A stretch of 64,000 nt of DNA from assembly GCA_963855995.1 (NCBI GenBank), contig OY979729.1:7210115-7274114 (forward strand). Direction: 5' to 3'. The translations under genes were made by a program, and so were the position numbers. The DNA is from Muricea muricata (Eukaryota > Cnidaria > Anthozoa > Malacalcyonacea > Plexauridae). Shown piece by piece: positions 11,215 to 21,221 of this stretch (the stretch's first letter is position 1; each line of letters begins with the position of its first letter). The notes under the pieces were generated by a model that worked only from the letters and a program-made list of their open reading frames with translations, did no database searches and was not told the origin of the DNA.

Positions 11215-14200
11215 ATTAAGGGGCGCGGGAACATCCTATTTACTCGAATAACATATCAAACGAAAGCCCATTCTTCGTACTTCACAAATATATCATTTTT
11301 AACGTGGCACAAATTAGTGGCTTCACTATACGGGACGGCAAACGAGATGAACGCTCCCTGCACCAGAAACTGCATATTAATATTTTTTGCGCAATCAAAA
11401 ATATACGCGATTTTTGTCAAGACAAACGGCTTGTATCTGCTTGAATAACATATCGATCGAAAGCCCATATTGCATAGATTACAAGGATGTATTTTTTAGC
11501 CTGGCACAAATTCGTGTCTTCATTCTACGGGCCGAGAAACGAGAGGGAACGCACGCTTGATACTTGTAGCTGCATAATAATTATTTTTGCTCAATCGGAA
11601 ATACAAGTGATTTTTGTCAAGAGAAACCGTTCTTATTTGCTTGAATAACATATCTATCGAAAGCCCATATCGCATAGATTACAAGAATATATTTTTTAGC
11701 CTGGCACAAATTCGTGTCTTCATTCTACGGGCCGACAAACGAGAGGGAACGCACGCTTGAGACTTGTAGCTGCATAATAATTATTTTTGCTCAATCGGAA
11801 AAACAAGTGATTTTTGACCAGAGAAACGGTTCTTATTTGCTTGAATAACATATCTATCGAAAGCCCATATCGCATAGATTACAAGAATATATTTTTTAGC
11901 CTGGCACAAATTCGTGTCTTCATTCTACGGGCCGACAAACGAGAGGGAACGCACGCTTGAGACTTGTAGCTGCATAATAATTATTTTTGCTCAATCGGAA
12001 AAACAAGTGATTTTTGACAAGAGAAACGGTTCTTATTTGCTTGAATAATATATCTATCGAAAGCCCATAATGCATAGATTACAAATACGTAATTTCTAGC
12101 CTGGCACAAATTCGCCGTTTTAATCTACGGGCAGCCAAAGGAGACGGAAGGCATGTTTGACATGTTAATTATTTTCCAGCAATGCTAAATACACGCGATT
12201 TTTGCCAAGAGAAACGGCGCGTATGTCCTTGAGTAACATATCGATAGAAAGCCCGTGGCCTGTATATTACAAAGATGTAATTTTTAGCCTGGCACAAATT
12301 CGTGCCTACATTCTACGAGACGCGAAACCACAAACAATACACGCATAACAATGTTCGATACTATTGTACGCACTTCCAAAATCAGCGATTTTCGTCCTCA
12401 GAAACGGCTTCTTTCCGCTTGAATGAGCTATCAGCAGAAAGCTAATATACATAGTAGATTACGATTATGCGACATTTAAACTGGCACAAATTCATCGATA
12501 CATTTTACAGCACGGGGAACGCAATAAAACGCCCTCCGCCGATTCGGAATTCCATAACATGCCTTCCGTCCCTCGAAAACTGGCCCGGATTTTAGTCCGA
12601 AAAACGTCTCCAATCCACTTGAAAACATATCAGTAGACACCCTATGCTCCGTAGATTAGAAATATGTTAAATTTAAGCTGGCACAAATTCGTCGCTCCAC
12701 TCTATAGACGAGAAAACGATTTTGTGAAGCTACCACAGGATTCGAACGCTCGAAGACGCATACTAATTAACTCTGACAACGTAAACAACAAACGATGATG
12801 TCATTGAGGAATACGACATGAAAATGTAGTATTCTATAATAATTGACGCGCACGCGAAAACGTGCGATTTTTGAAAGAGAATCATCCCGAATATAGTCGA
12901 ATAGCATATCATTAAAAAGCCCACAGCCTATAGATTACAAATATGTAATTTCTAGCCTGGCACAAATTCGCTGTTTTAATCTACGGAAGGTGAAACAAGT
13001 AGAATGCTAGCTCGACACGTCAAACTGCATATTAATATTTTTTGCGCAATCAAAAATATACGCGATTTTTGTCAAGACAAACGGCTTGTATCTGCTTGAA
13101 TAACATATCGATCGAAAGCCCATATTGCATAGATTACAAGGATGTATTTTTTAGCCTGGCACAAATTCGTGTCTTCATTCTACGGGCCGACAAACGAGAG
13201 GGAACGCACGCTTGATACTTGTAGCTGCATAATAATTATTTTTGCTCAATCGGAAATACAAGTGATTTTTGTCAAGAGAAACGGTTCTTATTTGCTTGAA
13301 TAACATATCTATCGAAAGCCCATATCGCATAGATTACAAGAATATATTTTTTAGCCTGGCACAAATTCGTGTCTTCATTCTACGGGCCGACAAACGAGAG
13401 GGAACGCACGCTTGAGACTTGTAGCTGCATAATAATTATTTTTGCTCAATCGGAAAAACAAGTGATTTTTGACAAGAGAAACGGTTCTTATTTGCTTGAA
13501 TAACATATCTATCGAAAGCCCATAATGCATAGATTACAAATACGTAATTTCTAGCCTGGCACAAATTCGCCGTTTTAATCTACGGGCAGCCAAAGGAGAC
13601 GGAAGGCATGTTTGACATGTTAATTATTTTCCAGCAATGCTAAATACACGCGATTTTTGCCAAGAGAAACGGTGCGTATATCCTTGAGTAACATATCGAT
13701 AGAAAGCCCGTGGCCTGTATATTACAAAGATGTAATTTTTAGCCTGGCACAAATTCGTGCCTACATTCTACGAGACGCGAAACCACAAACAATACACGCA
13801 TAACAATGTTCGATACTATTGTACGCACTTCCAAAATCAGCGATTTTCGTCCTCAGAAACGGCTTCTTTCCGCTTGAATGAGCTATCAGCAGAAAGCTAA
13901 TACATAGTAGATTACGATTATGCGACATTTAAACTGGCACAAATTCATCGATACATTTTACAGCACGGGGAACGCAATAAAACGCCCTCCGCCGATTCGG
14001 AATTCCATAACATGCCTTCCGTCCCTCGAAAACTGGCCCGGATTTTAGTCCGAAAAACGTCTCCAATCCACTTGAAAACATATCAGTAGACACCCTATGC
14101 TCCGTAGATTAGAAATATGTTAAATTTAAGCTGGCACAAATTCGTCGCTCCACTCTATAGACGAGAAAACGATTTTGTGAAGCTACCACAGGATTCGAAC

Positions 14201-15160
14201 GCTCGAAGACGCATACTAATTAACTCTGACTACGTAAACAACAAACGATGATGTCATTGAGGATACGACATGAAAATGTAGTATTCTATAATAATTGACG
14301 CGCACGCGAAAACGTGTGATTTTTGAAAGAGAATCATCCCGAATATAGTCGAATAGCATATCATTAAAAAGCCCACAGCCTATAGACTACAAATATGTAA
14401 TTTCTAGCCTGGCACAAATTCGCTGTTTTAATCTATGGAAGGTGAAACAAGTAGAACGCTAGCTCGACAGGTCAAACTGCATATTAATATTTTTTGCGCA
14501 ATCAAAAATATACGCGATTTTTGTCAAGACAAACGGCTTGTATCTGCTTGAATAACATATCGATCGAAAGCCCATATTGCATAGATTACAAGGATATATT
14601 TTTTAGCCTGGCACAAATTCGTGTCTTCATTCTACGGGCCGACAAACGAGAGGGAACGCACGCTTGAGACTTGTAGCTGCATAATAATTATTTTTGCTCA
14701 ATCGGAAAAACAAGTGATTTTTGACAAGAGAAACGGTTCTTATTTGCTTGAATAATATATCTATCGAAAGCCCATAATGCATAGATTACAAATACGTAAT
14801 TTCTAGCCTGGCACAAATTCGCCGTTTTAATCTACGGGCAGCCAAAGAAGACAGAAGGCATGTTTGACATGTTAATTATTTTCCAGCAATGCTAAATACA
14901 CGCGATTTTTGCCAAGAGAAACGGCGCGTATGTCCTTGAGTAACATATCGATAGAAAGCCCGTGGCCTGTATATTACAAAGATGTAATTTTTAGCCTGGC
15001 ACAAATTCGTGCCTACATTCTACGAGGCGCGAAACTATAGACATGTATTGGTTGACCGGATTTTGTCTCCTCGAAAACATACAGTATCAATCAAATGCTC
15101 ATAGTCAATGTATTACAAATATAAAATAGTTATACCGGTACAAATTGGTGGTTTCGATCT
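11215..15160. repeat. ~200-bp satellite array with higher-order repeats, left arm
   Basis: About 19 diverged units of ~190-200 bp, each centred on CTGGCACAAATTCG preceded by GATTACAAA-type text and followed by CTACGGG-type text. Near-identical blocks recur at about 11,370, 13,024 and 14,478, spacings of ~1.65 and ~1.45 kb, so several unit types form a higher-order repeat. No coding function is seen. Confidence 0.92.
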
Positions 15161-15417
15161 ACGGGATGTAAAATCAAAGTGCGATTTAATCTTACTTGGG
15201 CAGGCGTAAATGAAAGTAATAAATAGAAGGAATTTTTAAATTTCAGGTGGAAATATGGGTGACGTCATGTTCTAACTAAATTTGAACGCTGTTGTCTGAT
15301 TGGCGTCTTTTGAGACTGACCGTTGACTTCAACGGTTTGAATTTTTCGTGAGCGAAAAATATCGTATATATCTTAAATATTTGTTGTTTTTTTTGTGGAA
15401 GATTCCTATTTTTCATA

Positions 15418-15702
15418 ATGAAACGAACTGTTGGTAGACGTTTGAAATTGGCTTTCAACGTTGATGACATATTGGCTGCTATGACAAGAATATGTGGCGA
15501 TCCAAAGGAGACGTGGAGAGCAGTAAATGGATTTTGGGGAAAACTTGCCACGGAACTTGGTTTAAAGAATAAGATTCTGGTGAGGAAAAATTTAAATACG
15601 CGATGGAATGAAGACAGGAGAGGCCTTAGAAGCGAGTATGCGAAAATGTTAAAGGGAGAAGACAGTAGTCTATCCCGTCCGTATGGGATGGGAAGTAATT
15701 AG
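15418..15702 (+). CDS. 94-aa basic protein of the foldback element, left copy
   Basis: The frame starts at an ATG after an A/T-rich leader with TATATA at 15,365. It encodes a Lys/Arg-rich protein with three tryptophans (W33, W40, W63) and an amphipathic pattern (NVDDILAAMTRICGD, then TWRAVNGFWGKLATELGLK). The spacing of tryptophans and basic helices would suit a small DNA-binding fold, but I recognise no family. The right-arm copy at 20,678-20,962 differs by one residue (N64 to I), so the frame has stayed open in both arms. It might also be one exon of a longer gene. Confidence 0.5.
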   Translation: MKRTVGRRLKLAFNVDDILAAMTRICGDPKETWRAVNGFWGKLATELGLKNKILVRKNLNTRWNEDRRGLRSEYAKMLKGEDSSLSRPYGMGSN

Positions 15703-15717
15703 TATGCAAGCCTGTAT

Positions 15718-16062
15718 CACAGATTACTATTGTACCAGATGTCTATCTTCGCCAAATATCTGTTACAAGTTTTTGACTGCTTACGCGAGCTGACGAAAGA
15801 TTTCCGCCATGTTCTTAGTAAGCGCAATCCACGCCATACAACGTAAGCAACAGTCTAACCGAGTCTAAAACCTATGCATGTCTGACAAAGGCCTGGCCTG
15901 GACGCGAGTCTGACGCAAGTGTCCGCCATGTTCTTAGTAAGCGCAACATACGTGATATTGCGAAAAATGACGAGTGCAATTCGTGATCAGAGTGAAAATC
16001 GAGAACACAAATTTACCTTGCGAAAACACGAAGATAGACATCTGGTACAATAGTAATCTGTG
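15718..16062. mobile_element. 345-bp MITE inserted only in the left arm
   Basis: The ends are ~34-bp inverted repeats (CACAGATTACTATTGTACCA inward on the left). CCTGTAT flanks it on both sides, or GCCTGTAT if one terminal base is counted as target. The right arm shows the empty site with one CCTGTAT at the mirrored position. A 7-8-bp duplication would fit a hAT-like element. TCCGCCATGTTCTTAGTAAG occurs twice inside. No coding capacity. Confidence 0.9.
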
Positions 16063-16087
16063 CCTGTATGTAGAGAAATGACGTCAT

Positions 16088-16215
16088 TGCAAGGATGTGC
16101 GCACGCTAGGATGTGCGCACTATCCCGATACACGCGAGGGTGTGTGCACTGACTATCCCGATGCACGCGAGGATGTGCGCATTATTCGATCCACACGAGG
16201 ATGTGCGCACGGCGG
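16088..16215. repeat. Short tandem GGATGTGCGCAC repeats
   Basis: GATGTGCGCA-type motifs occur about five times with ~30-bp spacing, alternating with ATCCCGATGCACGCGAGG-type text. The mirrored set is at 20,521-20,640, where a 4-bp indel (GACT) is the only clear difference. Confidence 0.8.
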
Positions 16216-16481
16216 TATTCGGAAAAAACACGTTTTTAGAAAGATGTATTGACAAAATGAAATTTTTACGTTACCTTAAGTATAAGTATACATATATAGG
16301 TTTAGATACTGTTTGTTTTAGATATTAGATACTGTTTGTCCTGCTGGTTTTATGATGTTCACACATCAGTCCCAAGACACCCACAGTATGTAACTTGTCC
16401 GCATTCCAGGACGACGTCAAAGCACTGATCGGACTAGCATTATACATTCTGCGTGCACTGTTGTGTGTCAACAATTAGTTA

Positions 16482-16801
16482 TCATAAGCTGTTCGTTGTC
16501 GCTCTTTTTTCCAAACATAAAAAACATAGTTGATTGTCCGGGAATAATGTCCAGCAATAGCCACAACGTACTGTCCCGTCGACCACGGACGATGCTGCCC
16601 AATGTCTAAAACACTCACAGTGAGCACCTTGGTGACAACACGGTGTATTCATAGCGAGTACCTCTTCGGCCTAGACATAGCTTCAAAACAGAAATGGCAT
16701 TGCTTTTCTTCTATACCGTTTTCCGATAGTATACCAAATAGATGGATTATGGCTGTTGGCAAAATAACGCCTGGTGAAGGTAAAGCTCCAACTGTTCCCA
16801 T
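16482..16801 (-). CDS. RING-H2-like small gene in two overlapping frames, left copy
   Basis: Two minus-strand frames overlap at an ATGA: the first (16,801-16,649, 50 aa) ends with a CHFC pair; the second (16,652-16,482, 56 aa) supplies CCHQGAHCEC and then CGYC. Together the residues follow the RING-H2 order: C-x2-C, C-x-H, H-x2-C with a following Trp, C-x2-C. A further CFLC pair lies downstream. RING proteins usually act as ubiquitin ligases. Production of the whole domain would need a frameshift, splicing or reinitiation; as written neither frame holds a complete RING. The right arm has the same break. Confidence 0.5.
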
Positions 16802-17015
16802 TTTCGGATGTTGATGTCTTCAAGCGTATTATAAGTAAAGACTGGACAGGTGGTTCATGTGTGCTGCGAAGTATGAAAAGGGAGATAAAGGGGGTATGAC
16901 GAATACGAAATCGTACTGATTTTGGAGAAAAATATTAGAGCGTTTTTTGGTTTGCATAAATTAACACACGGATTAACGTTTGGAATAATTTATTTTTGTA
17001 AGTATTACAGACAGT

Positions 17016-17125
17016 AGAGCTATATTTTGTTAGTCTCGTACAAGTTTATGCGATGAGCAGATGAGCATCTGCTCATAACTGCTCATGAGCACATGCTCAT
17101 ACGCTCATAAGGCCCTATGTGGCCC
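17016..17125. repeat. Palindrome-rich spacer A, left arm
   Basis: TATATTTTGTTAGTCTCGTA leads into GATGAGCAGATGAGC and a 39-bp stretch (17,070-17,108) dense in GAGCA/TGCTC half-sites, including GCTCATGAGC. The same 39 bp recurs in spacers B and C and, mirrored, three times in the right arm. Confidence 0.85.
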
Positions 17126-17272
17126 GATGGCCGAGCACATATGAAACATACCATATTAAAATCTGATTGGTTTTTAGTTATCCTGCTAATATTATAAAAT
17201 GATAATTTTGAGTCGGTAAGAGCATACCGCTTGCAACGTTCACAGAGATAAGACTTTTAGATTGCCAATTTA

Positions 17273-17488
17273 ATGGAGGAGAACTTATCGCGGTTACATG
17301 ACCTGAACTTATCGCGGTTACATGACCTGAACAAGCGTGTGGCAGAGGCAAGAAAAAGAGTTGATTATTTGAAGAAAAAGAGAAATGCTTTATACCTTCG
17401 CAAAAGGACGGTTGACGTACAAACCTGGATGTTAAACAATTTTGTAGACGATGCATGCCGTGGCCTCAAAGAAATAATTAAGACTTAG
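17273..17488 (+). CDS. 71-aa coiled-coil protein of the foldback element, left copy
   Basis: The ATG follows a leader with TTATAAAAT at 17,193. Residues 5-20 contain an 8-residue duplication (LSRLHDLN twice) from a 24-bp tandem repeat. Residues ~21-50 form a strongly charged helix (KRVAEARKRVDYLKKKRNAL) that should make a coiled coil, and the C-terminus ends DACRGLKEIIKT. AATAAA at 17,597 lies 109 bp past the stop, giving a complete small transcription unit. I know no homologue. The right copy differs by Asp to Glu at one site. Confidence 0.55.
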   Translation: MEENLSRLHDLNLSRLHDLNKRVAEARKRVDYLKKKRNALYLRKRTVDVQTWMLNNFVDDACRGLKEIIKT

Positions 17489-17596
17489 AAACAACCAGGG
17501 AACGCTGTGCTTATATTTGTTATGTAGGATAGATCAAATAGAAATTCATCATCTAATGAAAAGCTGTAGTACAGTTTCTAATGAAAAGCTGTAGTA

Positions 17597-17602
17597 AATA
17601 AA
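17597..17602 (+). terminator. Poly(A) signal of the 71-aa gene, left arm
   Basis: AATAAA 109 bp downstream of the stop codon; mirrored in the right arm. Confidence 0.5.
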
Positions 17603-17820
17603 GGATACAAACCTGTTGAGTTTGTAGACGTTGTTTTATTTGCTTGTCCTTAATACATTCACCCCACACCGGTCTCACACTGACCCAACATAGACCTTTT
17701 GTCGGCCCCACACCACCCTCTAATCAACCTCGTATAAGCAGATGGTCATCTGCATATACCAATAGTTGGGATCTACACAATGGTTATAGCTGTCAATACC
17801 TAACAGTTAGGGCCTTATCA

Positions 17821-17893
17821 GCTTTTGAGCACCTGCTCATAACTGCTCATGAGCACATGCTCATACGCTCATAGGTCCCGATGTGGCTAGCCA
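17821..17893. repeat. Palindrome-rich spacer B, left arm
   Basis: Contains the shared 39-bp stretch after GAGCACCT, and is followed by CCCGATGTGGC, related to the text after spacer A. It lacks the TATATTTTGTTAG part. Confidence 0.8.
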
Positions 17894-17899
17894 AGTTAG

Positions 17900-17994
17900 T
17901 ATAGCTATATTTTGTTAGTCTTGTACAAGTTTATGCGATGAGCAGATGAGCGGGTGCTCATAACTGCTCATGAGCACATGCTCATACGCTCATA
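17900..17994. repeat. Palindrome-rich spacer C, left arm, at the centre boundary
   Basis: Carries both the TATATTTTGTTAG lead and the 39-bp stretch. Arm symmetry ends exactly at its last base (17,994). Confidence 0.85.
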
Positions 17995-18048
17995 AAAATA
18001 CAGTGTTGCTCAGTGACAATGCATTTCTACACAGTCAGTTCTAGCGGA

Positions 18049-18632
18049 ATGAGCTGTAAATTTTGCGGGAAAGCATTTAATCGTGATTTCAATCTCCGTC
18101 GACACGAAAACGAGCATTGTCCGCTGAAAAGCGAGGAGAGAGAAATGTCAGAAACAGAAATTCAGAGCTCAGAAGATGATGCTTCGAGCGTTGCAACTGA
18201 CGGGTCTCAGAGTTCGATAACAGGAGACTCGGAAACTGAGGAGGAAGAAGTGGATCCTTGGATGCCCATGGTAGAAGAAGCGATGCAAAAGCATAAGGCG
18301 GCTTTTCAGGAGATAAAGATGAATTTGACTCAAAGTGGTCTGGATGAGGAAACCGCTGAGGAAACAGCTTACTCTAATATTCTGCCTGAGCTCCAAAAGG
18401 AATTGGAAAGTATCTATTTGCAGCGTCTCCAATGAATACAACAACTAAAGAAAGATCCAGTGCATAAGAAAATAATGGAAACAAAGGATGCGCTCGTGAA
18501 CGATGATCATTTTGATCAAGAAGAGGCTATGGAGCAGCTGTCAATAAGAGAAAATTTCTAATTAAAAGACATTTAAAAGACTACAGTTTTACTAGTTTTA
18601 CTGAGGACAGTGATGATGAAGAAGATTATTAA
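18049..18632 (+). pseudogene. C2H2 zinc-finger protein with acidic tail, centre of the element
   Basis: From the ATG at 18,049 (another ATG in frame is at 18,019) the protein opens with one C2H2 finger, C-x2-C-x12-H-x3-H (CKFCGKAF, then RRHENEH). A Ser/Glu/Asp-rich segment follows (about residues 25-70), then helical sequence beginning VDPWMPMVEEAMQKH. A TGA at 18,433-18,435 interrupts the frame, which goes on in phase through KDPVHKKIMETKDAL to 18,561. A shift near 18,552 opens another frame to 18,632 ending in an acidic DSDDEEDY tail. Similar single-finger proteins are, as I recall, common in cnidarian genomes without known function. AATAAA follows at 18,661. Confidence 0.65.
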
Positions 18633-18660
18633 CTACATTAATATTTGTCATATTGTTCTC

Positions 18661-18666
18661 AATAAA
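18661..18666 (+). terminator. Poly(A) signal of the C2H2 gene
   Basis: AATAAA, 28 bp after the distal stop of the C2H2 gene. Confidence 0.55.
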
Positions 18667-18741
18667 ATTATATATACATATCCGAGTTTGATATTATTTT
18701 AATATGTGGGAGGGTTATAACTGTCGGGCCACATAGGGACG

Positions 18742-18836
18742 TATGAGCGTATGAGCATGTGCTCATGAGCAGTTATGAGCACCCGCTCATCTGCTCATTG
18801 CATAAACTTGTACAAGACTAACAAAATATAGCTATA
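18742..18836. repeat. Palindrome-rich spacer C, right arm
   Basis: Inverted copy of 17,900-17,994, bounding the C2H2 centre on its other side. Confidence 0.85.
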
Positions 18837-18842
18837 CTAACT

Positions 18843-18915
18843 TGGCTAGCCACATCGGGACCTATGAGCGTATGAGCATGTGCTCATGAGCAGTTATGAG
18901 CAGGTGCTCAAAAGC
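18843..18915. repeat. Palindrome-rich spacer B, right arm
   Basis: Inverted copy of 17,821-17,893. Confidence 0.8.
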
Positions 18916-19247
18916 TGATAAGGCCCTAACTGTTAGGTATTGACAGCTATAACCATTGTGTAGATCCCAACTATTGGTATATGCAGATGACCATCTGCTT
19001 ATACGAGGTTGATTAGAGGGTGGTGTGGGGCCGACAAAAGGTCTATGTTGGGTCAGTGTGAGACCGGTGTGGGGTGAATGTATTAAGGACAAGCAAATAA
19101 AACAACGTCTACAAACTCAACAGGTTTGTATCCTTTATTTACTACAGCTTTTCATTAGAAACTGTACTACAGCTTTTCATTAGATGATGAATTTCTATTT
19201 GATCTATCCTACATAACAAATATAAGCACAGCGTTCCCTGGTTGTTT

Positions 19248-19463
19248 CTAAGTCTTAATTATTTCTTTGAGGCCACGGCATGCATCGTCTACAAAATTGT
19301 TTAACATCCAGGTTTGTACGTCAACCGTCCTTTTGCGAAGGTATAAAGCATTTCTCTTTTTCTTCAAATATTCAACTCTTTTTCTTGCCTCTGCCACACG
19401 CTTGTTCAGGTCATGTAACCGCGATAAGTTCAGGTCATGTAACCGCGATAAGTTCTCCTCCAT
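19248..19463 (-). CDS. 71-aa coiled-coil protein of the foldback element, right copy
   Basis: Mirror of 17,273-17,488 with one conservative Asp-to-Glu change in the charged helix; the 24-bp internal duplication and the downstream AATAAA (mirrored, 19,134-19,139) are kept. Confidence 0.55.
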   Translation of the reverse strand: MEENLSRLHDLNLSRLHDLNKRVAEARKRVEYLKKKRNALYLRKRTVDVQTWMLNNFVDDACRGLKEIIKT

Positions 19464-19610
19464 TAAATTGGCAATCTAAAAGTCTTATCTCTGTGAACGT
19501 TGCAAGCGGTATGCTCTTACCGACTCAAAATTATCATTTTATAATATTAGCAGGATAACTAAAAACCAATCAGATTTTAATATGGTATGTTTCATATGTG
19601 CTCGGCCATC

Positions 19611-19720
19611 GGGCCACATAGGGCCTTATGAGCGTATGAGCATGTGCTCATGAGCAGTTATGAGCAGATGCTCATCTGCTCATCGCATAAACTTGTACGA
19701 GACTAACAAAATATAGCTCT
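19611..19720. repeat. Palindrome-rich spacer A, right arm
   Basis: Inverted copy of 17,016-17,125, lying in the divergent interval between the 71-aa and RING-like genes. Confidence 0.85.
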
Positions 19721-19934
19721 ACTGTCTGTAATACTTACAAAAATAAATTATTCCAAACGTTAATCCGTGTGTTAATTTATGCAAACCAAAAAACGCTCTA
19801 ATATTTTTCTCCAAAATCAGTACGATTTCGAATTCGTCATACCCCCTTTATCTCCCTTTTCATACTTCGCAGCACACATGAACCACCTGTCCAGTCTTTA
19901 CTTATAATACGCTTGAAGACATCAACATCCGAAA

Positions 19935-20254
19935 ATGGGAGCAGTTGGAGCTTTACCTTCACCAGGCGTTATTTTGCCAACAGCCATAATCCATCTATTT
20001 GGTATACTATCGGAAAACGGTATAGAAGAAAAGCAATGCCATTTCTGTTTTGAAGCTATGTCTAGGCCGAAGAGGTACTCGCTATGAATACACCGTGTTG
20101 TCACCAAGGTGCTCACTGTGAGTGTTTTAGACATTGGGCAGCATCGTCCGTGGTCGACGGGACAGTACGTTGTGGCTATTGCTGGACATTATTCCCGGAC
20201 AATCAACTATGTTTTTTATGTTTGGAAAAAAGAGCGACAACGAACAGCTTATGA
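19935..20254 (+). CDS. RING-H2-like small gene in two overlapping frames, right copy
   Basis: Mirror of the left-arm gene. The first frame is 19,935-20,087 and the second 20,084-20,254, overlapping as ATGA. The zinc-ligand order is the same, and the only noticed difference is a Thr/Ala change near the N-terminus. The gene is divergent from the 71-aa gene, with one palindrome-rich spacer (19,611-19,720) between them. Both second-frame lengths are under 60 codons, so the gene is easy to miss. RING assignment is my inference from ligand spacing. Confidence 0.5.
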
Positions 20255-20677
20255 TAACTAATTGTTGACACACAACAGTGCACGCAGAATGTATAATGCT
20301 AGTCCGATCAGTGCTTTGACGTCGTCCTGGAATGCGGACAAGTTACATACTGTGGGTGTCTTGGGACTGATGTGTGAACATCATAAAACCAGCAGGACAA
20401 ACAGTATCTAATATCTAAAACAAACAGTATCTAAACCTATATATGTATACTTATACTTAAGGTAACGTAAAAATTTCATTTTGTCAATACATCTTTCTAA
20501 AAACGTGTTTTTTCCGAATACCGCCGTGCGCACATCCTCGTGTGGATCGAATAATGCGCACATCCTCGCGTGCATCGGGATAGTGCACACACCCTCGCGT
20601 GTATCGGGATAGTGCGCACATCCTAGCGTGCGCACATCCTTGCAATGACGTCATTTCTCTACATACAGGCTTGCATA

Positions 20678-20962
20678 CTAATTACTTCCCATCCCATACG
20701 GACGGGATAGACTACTGTCTTCTCCCTTTAACATTTTCGCATACTCGCTTCTAAGGCCTCTCCTGTCTTCAATCCATCGCGTATTTAAATTTTTCCTCAC
20801 CAGAATCTTATTCTTTAAACCAAGTTCCGTGGCAAGTTTTCCCCAAAATCCATTTACTGCTCTCCACGTCTCCTTTGGATCGCCACATATTCTTGTCATA
20901 GCAGCCAATATGTCATCAACGTTGAAAGCCAATTTCAAACGTCTACCAACAGTTCGTTTCAT
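20678..20962 (-). CDS. 94-aa basic protein of the foldback element, right copy
   Basis: Mirror copy of 15,418-15,702, with Ile instead of Asn at residue 64. No MITE interrupts its 3' flank, so it shows the original arrangement. Function unknown. Confidence 0.5.
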   Translation of the reverse strand: MKRTVGRRLKLAFNVDDILAAMTRICGDPKETWRAVNGFWGKLATELGLKNKILVRKNLNTRWIEDRRGLRSEYAKMLKGEDSSLSRPYGMGSN

Positions 20963-21221
20963 TATGAAAAATAGGAATCTTCCACAAAAAAAACAACAAA
21001 TATTTAAGATATATACGATATTTTTCGCTCACGAAAAATTCAAACCGTTGAAGTCAACGGTCAGTCTCAAAAGACGCCAATCAGACAACAGCGTTCAAAT
21101 TTAGTTAGAACATGACGTCACCCATATTTCCACCTGAAATTTAAAAATTCCTTCTATTTATTACTTTCATTTACGCCTGCCCAAGTAAGATTAAATCGCA
21201 CTTTGATTTTACATCCCGTAG

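Larger units (their letters stand above)
11014..17994. repeat. Left inverted arm
   Basis: In order outside to inside: subterminal repeats, satellite array, 94-aa gene, an inserted MITE, short G/T-rich repeats, split RING-like gene, 71-aa gene and three palindrome-rich spacers. It is longer than the right arm by 1,334 bp. Of that, about 352 bp is the MITE plus its duplication, 4 bp a small indel, and about 978 bp extra satellite. Confidence 0.92.
17995..18741. other. Unique centre of the foldback element
   Basis: The only part of the element present once. It is almost filled by the C2H2 gene and its 3' region, and is bounded on both sides by inverted copies of spacer C. Confidence 0.85.

Noticed and set aside
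11215..15160. CRISPR-like regular array
   Set aside because: Units are ~200 bp, diverged and contiguous, with no short repeat/spacer alternation; this is eukaryotic satellite DNA.
17644..19092. 76-aa frame MSLIHSPHTG.. present in both arms
   Set aside because: It is conserved only because the arms are identical. It has no domain features and overlaps the palindrome-rich spacer.
16602..20134. 70-aa frame at 16,602-16,814 (+) with mirror at 19,922-20,134 (-)
   Set aside because: It lies antisense to the RING-like gene, and the opposite strand has the stronger signal (ordered zinc ligands). A faint THAP-like look was not enough.
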